From assembly GCF_000213175.1 (NCBI RefSeq), contig NW_009799103.1:2257833-2321832 (forward strand): a stretch of DNA of 64,000 nt, written 5' to 3'. The number at the start of each line of letters is the position of its first letter. The stretch's first letter is position 1. This document shows positions 48,601 through 60,231 of this stretch, piece by piece. The notes under the pieces were generated by a model, which did not search any database, was not told the origin of the DNA, and saw nothing but the letters and a program-made list of their open reading frames with translations. The translations under genes and the position numbers were made by a program. The DNA comes from Neurospora tetrasperma FGSC 2508 (taxonomy: Eukaryota > Ascomycota > Sordariomycetes > Sordariales > Sordariaceae).

Positions 48601-49464
48601 TATCCCTTATCACATCCCTGCCTAAGCGTATATATATATATATACTTTACCTACTATACCCATCTTCTAACCGTTAATCTACTACACCTTACCCAACCTC
48701 CCATCCGCCTTTGCTCTGACCATGACTCAGCACTTAAAAGGACAAGTGACAGATGGAGCCATCCGACGGGAACTAAGCCACTGAGCTGTGAAACGAGGAC
48801 GGTCTACGGTGTATCAATGTGGGCAACATCAATGCGGCTGTCCATGAAGACTCCTGGCCTTTTGACGTCTCTATTTCCAGCAAGTCTCATGCCGCCAACA
48901 AGCTTGGATGAATCTATGGTTAGACTTGCCCTTCGGATTGATAAGTGCATTCTTCATGGTGAGGATGATGTCCTTCGGTGACGAGTTTTGGCAGTAAGAC
49001 AATCATACACATCATCACCAAACTGTTAATGTTTTGACCAAGATGTACGTATGGTGAGATAGCAAGTCGAGTGTGAAGCAAGTACCAAAGTTGGAAAGCA
49101 AAGAGCATGGGTGGTTCAGTATTCTTGACGACGCTCACCTATACAACCTGTATGCTGAGAGCACTCAGGCCATCATTTAAGTAAGGCTGCTCAGTGTAGT
49201 TCATAAAATCATCACATGCATTCGTGCTCACTCATACAAAGGAAGATGTGTTGAGAGCGAGGAGTATGCGGATGTCAAATTTTCCTTCATTTTCCCGTCC
49301 ATCCATTCTTTCCTTCCCAAAGAGAGAACACAAGCAATATTTCAAGATCGCAGGTGCTGCGGGTATAAATTTATCTACACCTCCCCCTTTTCGTTCTTCC
49401 ACCCTTGCTTCCTTCTTCCAAATAATCCATCCCTCTTGAGCATGCACTTCCATTGATAACCCAT
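48601..49464. other. Intergenic, convergent 3' ends, with (TA)8
   Basis: About 0.86 kb between the metalloprotease stop and the gcd6 stop. A (TA)8 microsatellite lies at 48629-48644, 29 bp after the stop codon. It should contain both 3' UTRs. I see no gene. Confidence 0.65.
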
Positions 49465-51789
49465 CTAGTCACTATCCTCATCCTCTTCATCACTGTCTTC
49501 GTTGCTATCCTCCTCATCTGCATTCTCCAGCCATTCAACCAGCACACGACTCCTCTCCTTGATCTTGGAGAGTGTATCATTCTCTGCAGCCCTGGCATCC
49601 GCCCACCAGGCGAGAATACCCTCCTCCTCGAGAACGTCCAAGTTATAAAGCTGCTGCAGCATGGCGGCAAGTAGCGTTCCTGCGCGCGCAGAATCAAGCC
49701 CCTTAATGGCTGCCAAAGCTTTCTGCAACGCGAGGGCAAACTCAGCGTGGAGATCGACCTTGTTTCCGCCGACGCCAACCTCTGTAATGAACTTGACGGC
49801 ACCCTTCTTGGACGTAAGAGCCCGGCCAGCGGCCTTGGTAGGCTCAAGACCGCCGTTTTCGGGACTCATGAGCTCGGCGGCGCGAGTGGCAAAGGCTACG
49901 GCAATGGCCTTGCGCATCATGCTGTCCGAAGCATTATTGGCCAGTCTCAAACCCATGAACTCCAGCTTCGCAGAGTCGAAGTCCTCGTTGTCGTCAGCAC
50001 GGAGGGCATCTACAAGTCCGTGAACAGCGTCACCATGGAACTGGTCGAGCTTCATGACGGCGGCAGCGGAATCGTCAGACGCGAAGGAGGATAGGCGCTC
50101 GCGGTTGGCCTTGGCTTGGAAGCCTTGCTCGTATTCGTCATCCGAGAGGTCATCATCGGAGTCATGGGTCGCTAATGTGGAGATGGACTCGCTTGAAATG
50201 TTGAGGCCAGCCAAAGAGTAAACGAGAGAGCTTTGGAGAACTGCGGGGTCCGCATCGCCTTCCTCCTCGGAGTCACTGTCCTCGTCGTCTTGTGGTTCTT
50301 TATATTGGGCTCCCTTGCCATCGTTTCCGACCAGTTTAATGTCGGTCTTGACCGGCTCTCTTTCACTGGTGAAGAGGGATATTCTCGGTAGGGGTTTGGA
50401 TGAGAGTTGTGTTCCGGCGCTGATCCGCACACCGTAGGAGATGAGAGAGCCTTGAGGAATGTAGCTGTGCTTACCAATGACTGCATCGTTGGCTACAATG
50501 GAATGCAGAACAGTAGCACCGTCTTCGATCACCGCGTCATCCCAAATATAGCTGTTCTCTATCCTCACGTTCTTTCCGATCTGGCACCTCCTTCCGATGA
50601 TACTGCTCGAGATTGTGCTACCAGTGTCGACATAGGCGGTCTTCCCTAGTACTGATTTGGTTACTGTGCTGTTTTTTGCGATGTGTGCGCCATCCTCTAA
50701 CCACAGACCCTGTTTGTACTTGTAAGTTTGTCCGTGAAGAAGGTTGCTATCGGGGACATACGGTAGCGCCCAGCGGTGGAGGATATCCTTGCTGATGCAA
50801 TCATACATCTGAAGGTTGCTGGCGCGAGCCCCGTAGCCTTCCTCAAGAATCTCGGCGCTGATGATCTTGCCGTTGAGCTCCCAGTCTTTCAGTACGCCGT
50901 GAAGGAAGTTCTTGCGGGGAAGCTCGTAGTCGAAGCTCTCGGACCACAAGGCCAAAACATCCGGTGTGCAAATATCGATGCCACAATCGATCAGATCGGT
51001 GCGTAACTCGAACTCAGCATACTCGAATACCGACTCGTCCAACTTGACATACTTGTCCTTCTGAAGTGGGTGCATCTCTTCATATTGCAGACAACGGCCG
51101 TTGGTGGGGTCGACAACAAAGACAGGAGTAATGCCCCGGGCCTTTGCAGTCCGGTGAGGGCTGTCTCCTGTTGAGCGCAAGACGATGGTCATGCAGGCGT
51201 CTCTGTTGGCCTCTCTCCTTGCGCGGTGCCTGGCCAGAATACCATCGAGGGGGATGTTTGCGACAACATCGCCATGAATCAGAATGAAGTCACCCGAGAT
51301 AAGACTGCGCTTGTCAAGATCTCGCAAACAGTCACCGATGGAGCTTGCGTCGGACACGCGGATGAAGTCGACAGAAGAGAAGGGGCAGAGATTGCTTTCC
51401 GGGCTCCATCGGTCGGAGTCGTGGATGTAGGTTTCGACGTCTTCGGAGTGGGCGCCGCAGTAGATGAAGACCTCCTGGACGCCGTTGGAGGCTAGATACT
51501 CGAGCGTGTATTCGATAACGGGCACGTTGACCAAAGGAAGGAGACACTGTCAGGAGAAGGCCGTCAGTACTCAGAGGTCACCAGGGACAAGGGACATGAA
51601 GCATTGAGCATGAAGCATGAAGGCATTTACCCTGGGCTTTTCAAGCGCGAAAGGCTGAAAGCGGTCTTGGAAAGAATCGGCGAGGATGACGGCCTGGAGA
51701 GCATCTTCTCTCTTCTCCTCGGCGCCGCCCTTGGCGGGCTTTTTGGACTTATTGGCAGCTCCGCCCTTGCTGACCTGCTTGCCCGACAT
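49465..51789 (-). CDS. GCD6: Translation initiation factor eIF2B epsilon (Gcd6)
   Basis: Catalytic subunit of the eIF2B guanine-nucleotide exchange factor, the step blocked when eIF2-alpha is phosphorylated. Exons are 51789-51631 and 51546-49465, phase 0, giving 746 residues. The nucleotidyltransferase-like domain begins DALQAVILADSFQDRFQPF and splices to CLLPLVNVPVIEYTLEYLAS. Left-handed beta-helix (hexapeptide) repeats occupy the middle (SIIGRRCQIGKNVRIENSYI, ATVLHSIVANDAVIGKHSYI). The C-terminal W2/HEAT domain carries the acidic end with W and E/D boxes (EEEGILAWWADARAAEND, EWLENADEEDSNEDSDEEDE). Intact. Regulation by general amino-acid control is from family knowledge. Confidence 0.96.
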
Positions 51790-54700
51790 TGCCAACTGAA
51801 GTCTATTTATCAGCTCGAACTCTACAGGAATGGGTCGACGAGGGCCTGGTTGAGTAAGTGGCCGCGGATCGGAAAGCGCGGGGAAGACTGTGGTAGAAGG
51901 AAAAAGGTGGGGCTGCACAATGTCAAGAACGGCGCGTTTGAACTTCAAAGCTGGGGTTGATAATGCGCCTGCCTGCCTCGGCCGCTGTGTGGTACCAAAA
52001 ACCTTGCAATGATGAGTCAACGCAGTGGCCCCGATCTGTCCAAACTTCCATACTGCATGCTTGGAGGTGGGGCGCGGGGCTATCACCTGTGGCTTGTACG
52101 TACCATCGGTACCTTAGTTTACCGTACCGCGTACCAACTGCACTGAGCCTTACAGGCGGTAACTTTCATCAGTGGAAAATCGTGGCGTTGGAAATCACTA
52201 GCCGCATTTGGGCTCCCATCGATCACAACTGAAGTAGCCGCATCAAGCACATCATAGCACCGGCACTGAACAGTGTGGGTGTACTTAGTGTACTAAGTAG
52301 TAGTGTACACTACAACACAATAGTGCTTAGCATCTCCCTTGGCTACACAACAACGGCAACATGTATGAAAGGGAAGGTACTAGGTAGTGTAAATAGTAGA
52401 ACTCAAGATCCGAGCTTTTGCTGTGCACGCAGTCTGGCAGTTTTCCTGGCTCCAGGGCGAATTCTAGCAGACGTAACTGATTCCGTGGGCAAGAACTGAA
52501 ACATCCAGCTCACCTAGACGTTGCGATAGCAAGCCCCCCTCGCACCTCGCCCATCTTAGCTATCAAGATCATGGCGACTGAAGTTGGGACATGAACTTAG
52601 TCCAGACGAACCATGATCCGGATTCCAATTTCAGCTGAGTGCCGAGAGATGACCGGCGATCCCACCCTCCCGGTGGAGCCAAATGTTGATTTGCGCCAGG
52701 AGCCGGTATATATACGTAGTGTAGTGTACACAGCACTACATGACACTACACTAGATAACTCCGGGATGGCCTGTCGGATGCTAGCCGATTTCGACTTGAC
52801 GAAACCCAACCGCGGCACGCCAAACCCATCTCCCAAAGTGCCGACTCGCCGTTCGGTTACATATGTAACTATCAGCCTACCTATTACATTCTTGCACCTA
52901 TGTTGTGCCGACAAAGCTTCGCAGGACCGCGCCTCGGGAGGATCACTGCATGGGGAAAACACCTGGCCGTTGGTAGTTCACCAGCCTCGCCACGTGCTAG
53001 TTCGCGTTCTAACGAGGGTCGGAACGATAATGGAATGAATCTCGTCCGATCTGCAGATCCTTACATCGAATCCAACACCGTCTCGTCCCATTCATACATA
53101 AAGCGAGCGTCACGGCGCCAGGTGTGTACATAACTACACTACACTACATATAACGGCGGACCGCACTATATGGGACTAAAGAGTTCTAGACCACCATCGA
53201 ACATGCAGCATACCGCATCTGAGGTTTCTTGGTGGATCCTAGTAAGCGGCTCAGGCGGACCCGGTTCCAGGAGCCCGTCTTGCCAGTCAAGCACGACGCC
53301 ATGCGTAACAACGAAGGTACTTTTAATGTTCTCCAACACCAGGCCACTCTGCTTCAAATTGCCGGGAAGTGTCCTTGGCTAGCTTGGTCCCGCCCTCCGC
53401 GACAGTCTGGCACCCAAGGCCGTCATAGAAGGCGGCTCCGGCCCGGTTTAACGCCCCTTTCCCGACCCCCAAATTGCTATTTCTTTCTCCTCCACCTCGT
53501 TTCCTTTATGTATTATATTGGTCCGCGGTGTTATCAACTGGAACCAGCCCGGAAATCCCCCGCCACGCCGTATCTCCGATTAGCCTTCACTTTATATTGG
53601 CGTCCCAGTCTCCTCATCTGTTTCTTGTCTTACCTCCCGCGGCTATGAATTTTCATGCTCCGTCAAGAACCCCGAATGGGAAAGAAGGATCAGGCTACAC
53701 TACAATTTGCCATGGAGACGAGCAAACAACACCACTCTTCATCCTGCATACCCGTGTCCAAGACTACATATCCAATATCATCCTTTGGGTCACGACTTAC
53801 AAGCAGGCAAACAGCCAAAACAATTCTCTCTACCTTCAAACGGACCTCGTAACGGACTCAACAGGGCTCATTCGCTCCGGCACCAGATTCTTATCTCCAA
53901 GAGGTATTTACAATTGGAGGTATCAACCTCGGTCCACTCCCCCATCCTGCAAGTTCCAGGATTACAATTGCCCTCCACTAGTACCGAGCCTAATACCGAC
54001 TCTTACCTCGCATACTGACAGGGAAACCAGCGGGCCTTCGCGCTTTCGTGAACTTAGTTTTTACAAACATCCAAGTCCTCTTCGGTCCCGCGGTTGGTCA
54101 GGAGCCGGCTGAGCAACAGCAGCATTGACTCATCCCAGCCGTCTCCTGGACCGACCGAGATGCATATACACTACCCGTGCCTCGCTATAAGGGATATTCT
54201 TTCCCCAAATGTTCTCGAACCAGGCCCTTTCAATACTTACTCCTGTCTGCACCACAGTTGGTGCGTGAATATGTAGCAAGTACCCGACGATCCTGGCGCC
54301 TAGCCAGGTCTAGGCTCGTCTGGAACCCACCAAACCATTCTGGGCTGTAGTACGAGCGGTTGTACCGAATGGTAGCTGTGCTCCTCTCACCCGCCTCCTC
54401 CCTCTTTCCTTTTCCCTTCAGATACATCTTATACGAAACCCCAGGCTCGCGATACTCACCTTCTTACCTCGACCTATGAACCTTTCACCCCCCCTTCCCT
54501 CTCCGTTATCCTCATTCACTTACAGCTGACAGTTTATCTACTGTACTTAGTTCAATCTGCTCCCGAGCTCACGTAACCAACACGAGATTCCGTCCTTTTA
54601 TTTTCTTTCCATCTTCCTAAACTTTTCCCACCTGCTTGTTGCTTCTACGACCGACCCCCTACAGCCATTTTCTCATCAACATTGTGCCAACAATCTTGGC

Positions 54701-55287
54701 TCACCCTGGAAAGCGTCACTACCACATATGCTCACTTGACGACCAACTGCTAGTTCGACAGCAACAATTCGAACAGAGCACTTGCCCACCGTTAATGCTC
54801 AAGTCTAGTAGGTGGAAAGGACTGCAGACCGGATGCAACGACATCTACTTCAGACTTAAACTACATGCGCGAAATGAGGAGCCAACCACGCTACCTCTCT
54901 ACTTAACCAATCACGCTACACACCGCCAAATATCCATCCCCCCCCACAGAAGAGAGAAAAAAAAAGGAACAAAGTTGACATCAGCCGGCACACACGAATC
55001 AGGCTTTGGTACGAGTTTCTAAAGCTTCGAATTGCAGTAGAGGTTAGCCAACTCTGCGGCAACACCTACTCGGGAATTGAGCAGCTCTTTGCCTTCGTCG
55101 ACGAGCATGCAACGGCACGAGATCGACATCGAAACAATCAGCCACGAAAAGAAAAAAAAATCGACGCCAGCCGACCCTGCCGCCCCGAATGCGTAATTCC
55201 TTCCATTCCGTGCTTTTACCGATCTCGTCGCTCGCTATCCCCTCTTCGATCTACAATTAGAATCGTCACTCCGTCGACGGTTACTCT
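51790..55287. other. Intergenic between gcd6 and skn7
   Basis: About 3.5 kb containing the gcd6 promoter and the skn7 3' side. Short palindromes of the TAGTGTACACTA type occur at 52270-52320 and 52690-52750. From about 53450 to 54700 the plus strand is pyrimidine-rich, like a fungal leader. No conserved coding region follows it before the skn7 gene on the other strand. A 212-codon plus frame at 53474-54112 has no recognisable features. Confidence 0.5.
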
Positions 55288-57729
55288 CTATTGCACAAAC
55301 GGCCTCTGGTGGTTCGCGCCAGGCCCGTATAACCGTTGGCGCTTTTCTGGCCGATTCTCTTCTGATCCACCCATTCCCATGCCCTCGGAGGCCTGTATAT
55401 GGCCGCCGCCTTGGAAACCCGCCGATCCGCCTGCTAGTTGGTTGTTCACCTGGTTATTCATCATTTGATAGGGTGGCGGCGGCGGTCTTTGTGTGCCCCC
55501 CGGCGTCAGAACCATCCCTCCCGGCCCGTTCCCTCCGGCATTCATGTATCCCCCACCGTCCATGTTGGGGGACGTCTGGTTCATCTGCCCTGGGGAATGC
55601 CATGAAGACGTGGTGGCAGGCGAAGGTATCGGCGTCTGTTCAAATTTGACCTGTGCGCTGCTGCCCATCGAAGAGTTTGCCATCGCCGCTGCCGCCGCCA
55701 TCATGTTGGCCTGCGCTTGTTGGTTGTTGCTGTAAGCTTGTTGGTTCTGGCCCGGCGGTCCTGGGGCACCGACAGTCTGTCCTGTATCATCCGCGTTAAG
55801 GCCGCCTTGGAGCGGGTCTTTGAGCATATACGCCAGATGCTTCCTCAAAACGCGGATCATGCTGTCTTTCGTAAAGGGTTTTGCTAACACATCATTCATA
55901 CCTTGGAGGAAGGAACGTTAGAACATCCGAAAGAAGCAGGTGGGGTGAACTGGGATGGGCTCAACTTACCATACTGAAAGTAGGTCTGGATATCTTCTTG
56001 TCGAATATTCGACGTCATGGCAATGATGGGTACTCTTGCCGTCACCATCCTGATCATCGCCGTCGCCGATACGCCATCCAGGTTGGGCATAATAATGTCC
56101 ATGAAAATGAGGTCGAAACCCTCGTTATTCTCCGGATTGTTGATCTTTTCGACAGCTTCCAGCCCGTCCTTCTGCTACAGTGTTAGCGACGGCTGCCTTC
56201 GGGTAATTCGAATTCCCAAGGCGAGACACCTAGAACTTACAGCAATATCTACCGAGCATTCGAGTACATGTAGGAATTTGGCACCGATCCTTGCGCATGT
56301 CTTGTCATCCTCGACGAGTAGGATACGTGGCCGCTTGTGGCTCCACATGGAGGTGCCTTGATCTTTTGGGGGAGGCGTGATCTGGGCAGAGTCTGCCATC
56401 GCATTCGGATTACTCAAGGGACGAGTATAAGGGATGTTGTTGATGTGGTCGGAATGGAATGGATCGATGCCTGTTGTCTGCCCTACCGGATAGACCATGT
56501 GTCTTGGGTCGTTGAGGGGGTCATGCAACATGTGCATGGGGCCAGGGCCGCTCTGGGTGAACATGACTGACGAGGCCGCCGATTCCGATGGAGACCCATT
56601 TTGATGATAGGCGACCGATAACCGTTCGAGTTCCCGGTCGGCCTGGGAGTCGGGGGAAACGCCATTGAGTATCTCGCGCGCTCGTCTAAGTTCGGCTGCC
56701 GGCTCATCAGCACCGTCTGGTAGTAGCCCAAGGGATCCTGCGTGGAAGGTCGGACCTGAATGACTTGAGTGGCTAGAATGCGCCGAGTGTCTGCTATTCC
56801 GTCGACGGTCCTCGATGTTGCTGAGGTGGGTGATCAACTCGTTGGAGACTTGACTCTGAGCCCTGACCATCTTCTGCAAGCTGATGACCTCGTTGACGAG
56901 CACTTTGTTCGTCTGCGCCAGCTCGAAATACTGTTCTTGCAACGCCTGGATCTGGTGTTGGGTCGCAGTAAGCGATTCGCTTAGGACGACAATCTGCTGC
57001 GACGCGCCAAAGGTATCCTCAGCTTGCGCTGGCTTACGCGGGGCGGGCGCTTTTCTGCGGATATTATCTAGGTTATCTTTCCTATCTGCACGAAACTCGG
57101 GATGTCGAAATTCCCATGCCTGGATACGGTCAGCTGAAGGAATCCCCTTTGCAGGACCGATGACTTGGACCACCCACATCTCTTCCGTATGGCGCTTCGC
57201 CACTTTCTTCATTGTGCCTCACTTTGTGAAAATCGTATTTGTTCAACTGCCGTACGAAGCTTGCGAAATTGCTGTGCTTGAAGTGTTTGGGTAAGATGGT
57301 TTTGGTGAATTTTTCATTCTGTTGATGAGCATGTCAGCAAGAGCAGGGGGGAGCGTCTTCCCCAAATGAAATGCCGTTCAGCGCATACCTCTAGAACAAC
57401 GAAACTGTCACCATCGGCGCTCCATCGTACTACGGAATTGTACGTGGGGTCTTCGAGCATCCTACAAGCTGGTCAGAACGCACTTTTCGCAATTTACAGG
57501 CATGGACTTGGCGCCTCAGGATGGCTTCAGGGGTTTAGGCTTCGTACTTATATAGCTTGCGCACCTAGGTGAGACAAATTACGGGTTAGCACCCATCTTA
57601 AAACTAGCGGTCGCTGGCAGACAAAGAGAGAGGAGAGTGGAAAGGGGAAGCTTTGGAAGAGGAGCTCACAAAGTCGCTGGAGTTGTTACCAGCCTGCACA
57701 GAGGCCGAGTCACCCTCGGGAGGCGGCAT
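55288..57729 (-). CDS. SKN7: Response-regulator transcription factor Skn7
   Basis: Nuclear regulator combining an HSF-type DNA-binding domain with a phosphorelay receiver. It controls oxidative and osmotic stress genes downstream of the hybrid kinase/Ypd1 relay. Seven exons: 57729-57670, 57564-57548, 57461-57389, 57318-57178, 57119-56241, 56171-55970 and 55901-55288, closing in phase to 661 residues. Exon 2 is only 17 nt (VRKLY plus two bases). The HSF domain reads [40 protein letters not shown] and [21 protein letters not shown] coiled coil lies near residues 130-180. The receiver has [14 protein letters not shown], the phospho-acceptor in [11 protein letters not shown] (Asp about 415), the T/S site in PIIAMTSN and the conserved Lys in LAKPFTK. 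A Gln/Asn/Gly/Pro-rich tail follows. The full domain set is intact. Confidence 0.96.
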
Positions 57730-59497
57730 GATTGTGGTGGTTCAGCGTGGGTCGGGACACGAGGTCTAGACAAGCGAATGCCCAAGCAGTCCGAGCCGAT
57801 AACAGCGGCCGATAAGGACTGCGACCGAGAATCAAGAACAGTCCAATTTAGTAGGCACGAGTTTCTCCCAAGCAAGAGCACAGTTTGATGGACTGGTCAC
57901 GCTCTGCTCCTCTTCTCATCTCCACACGACGTGATGCGGTCTCCTGGTCCGAGCCGACAGTTGTTTCCACTTTTCCCAAGGTCACGTAGCATGCTCTGGG
58001 TCGAGCGTTCAGGTGGTCGAACCGCGGCTGCTTCGCGACGTAATGTACCCAGGCGGCGGGGGACTCAAACGGTTCACGCAGCGGATGAAACAGAAGGCGG
58101 TACAGTAGTCGAAAGAGCTATGGCAGACGGCCAAGCCAGGCGTGCTGGAGATGCGATATGGGGGAGGGTTGTTTAAGCTCAGCGCGAGATAATGACCAGA
58201 CAGGCGATGGGCGTACGGTCCATCTCAGGCTGTGTCCGGTGTCGCTGGAGGATTCGGGGCTTGACGTCTCAGAGAAGGTCCAGAGGGTTGAACGAGTCGA
58301 AAAAGGTCGAGACTGTGGTCGAGTTCAGGGTACCGTCTTAAGGCAGAGGATCAGGGACAAGGGACCTTGACCGGCGGATGGACACGGTGCTGGTGGGAAA
58401 AAATAAAAAATAAAATGATGGAGGTGCGTTCTTCCGTGGACCCAGTCGATGTTTGGGAATTGAGGGACAATTGTTAGGGGCGAGTGCTTTTTGGCGCCTT
58501 GGACCTGTGTTGTCTGGTATGTACCTAGTTTTGCGAGTTGCGTGCCCCCTCGGTGGATTGGAGGTGACAGAAGCTGGCGCGGACGGGACTGGGGAGTACA
58601 TATGACTGTCAGGACTGGCAAGCTACGGTATGATTGATCAAGTTCCGGAAAGCAGGCGAAAAACTTGCAGTAGCCAGCGAGAGCGGCAACATCAATTGCC
58701 TTGGTGAGCCTAGCAAACCTTGTTCGCTTGGTAGAGGTACGCCAGTACACAGTCTCGACAGTACGCCAGAGACGGTAGGATCGCTGCCGTGGAAACTTGA
58801 GACTCGCGAGGTGGAAGAACCGGGGCTGGGTTGAGGTAAGAATGGAACCTCGATGCGGCGCCGGTGGACATAAAGTTCAGACCCCTACCTTTTGCTAGTG
58901 CTGAAGTGGACGCAAAGTTTGAAACCTCCCAGGCGAGGAGGACATCTTGTCTTCCATGTCGGGCAAGTACTATAGTATCTATTTCAAGTTGTACGCGCTG
59001 CGGAGAAAGTCCCGTGCCAAAACGGAGCTATCTTGACGAATCAGACGAATCAGACGATCGGCTGGGACGTCATCCATACTCCAATCCTTACCGTTTTGTC
59101 TGTCTGGTACCTTAGGTTACGTCCCTTACTATACCAACCGCAAGCGTCAATACATTGGACAACGCCAAAGATACATCTACCTATAAATACAACACATTAC
59201 ATGACATCGGTGGCATGTGAGAAGCCAGAACAGGAGTAAGTCATGTAGTGTACGTATTTAGGTTACTTACGTACAGTCATGTGCGGTTGTGTAAGGCTTG
59301 GCTTGACCACGCTGGTATAAGCTTGGGGGGCCTTCATGACCGCTTTACCATCTCTCCGACTTGTACATATGGAAAAAGCCACTTGCACTCCAGTAACCTG
59401 CGGAACAGAATGCCATTGGACCTGTATATCGGGCTGCACCCTTGGAAGATGGGCAATTTGCTTCGAACACATGCTGTTGATCTCGTTTTGAGATCAA

Positions 59498-59731
59498 ATG
59501 GTGCTTTTGGCGATAATAGTCCTATTTGCTTCCTTGGTTCACGGGTCCGACAAGATACATGCAGGCAAGCCGGCAAGCAAGGCGAGCCAGCGAGGCCAGA
59601 CATGCCAGAACACCAACTGCGAAACCGACCCTTACCGACGTCGATCCCACAACCTGGTGGCGCGACGATTGAGGAGGGAAGTCTTTCAACAGAAGTCCAA
59701 CCAGCTATCGTCCGCTCATCAGTACACATAG
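59498..59731 (+). CDS. Hypothetical small secreted protein with dibasic sites
   Basis: A 77-codon ATG-to-TAG frame. It begins with a plausible signal peptide, MVLLAIIVLFASLVHG, followed by a short hydrophilic mature part with two cysteines (CQNTNC). Clustered basic motifs (YRRRS, ARRLRRE) resemble Kex2 cleavage sites. It sits alone in a 5-kb gene-poor region, and I recognise no family. An open frame of this length can arise by chance, and no intron, promoter or homolog supports it. It is listed as a candidate only. Confidence 0.25.
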   Translation: MVLLAIIVLFASLVHGSDKIHAGKPASKASQRGQTCQNTNCETDPYRRRSHNLVARRLRREVFQQKSNQLSSAHQYT

Positions 59732-60214
59732 CCAACCATGACTGAGCTTGGGTGACCCGCAAGATGCTGGGCTGAAGATCAGGGACAGCTCCCTCACCGT
59801 CCTTCATAAAATGGTAATATTTCGAATTTCAAATGGTAAAACTGGCTGTAAAGTCTTCAGTACTGTTACAGCAGAGGAGGCTCCATTAGGCGCAGGAGAG
59901 GTGTGAGCGGGGTTCGGCCCGTTGATCTTGGAAGGTCCGTGAACATGAGACCCGACGTCTGCTGGCGAAATGGCCCCGGAGCAAGACGTAAAAAAAAGAG
60001 AAAAAAGTCCCAACTTGGTTGAGTTTCCTAATAGTGTCCCAACATTGCAATGCACCCTGTGAGCAAGGCGCAGTAAGTATTTATGCAAGTAGCTCCATCG
60101 TGAAACGGCGCCACGTGCACCGTCATGCACAGTATCAAGTCTTGACAGTTTTTGAACTCGGTCCCAACTTTGCCTTCAGGTTCTTTATAAGGCGAGCATA
60201 CTGTGTACATAGCT

Positions 60215-60231
60215 GGGGGGGGGGGGGGGGG
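60215..60231 (+). repeat. Poly(G) run of 17
   Basis: Seventeen G followed by an A(GA)n purine tract. It lies 27 bp after a TATAAGG motif and has no coding context. Confidence 0.9.

Noticed and set aside
53474-54112. 212-codon plus-strand frame
   Set aside because: Composition follows the C/T-rich background and there are no domains or signal peptide. A long frame is expected by chance in such a low-stop stretch.
54636-55022. 128-codon plus-strand frame near skn7
   Set aside because: Low-complexity composition and no recognised features. It lies in the skn7 3' region on the opposite strand.
59248-59745. 165-codon frame overlapping the small secreted-peptide candidate
   Set aside because: It has no family features. 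At most one of the overlapping frames can be real, and the one with the signal peptide is the better candidate.
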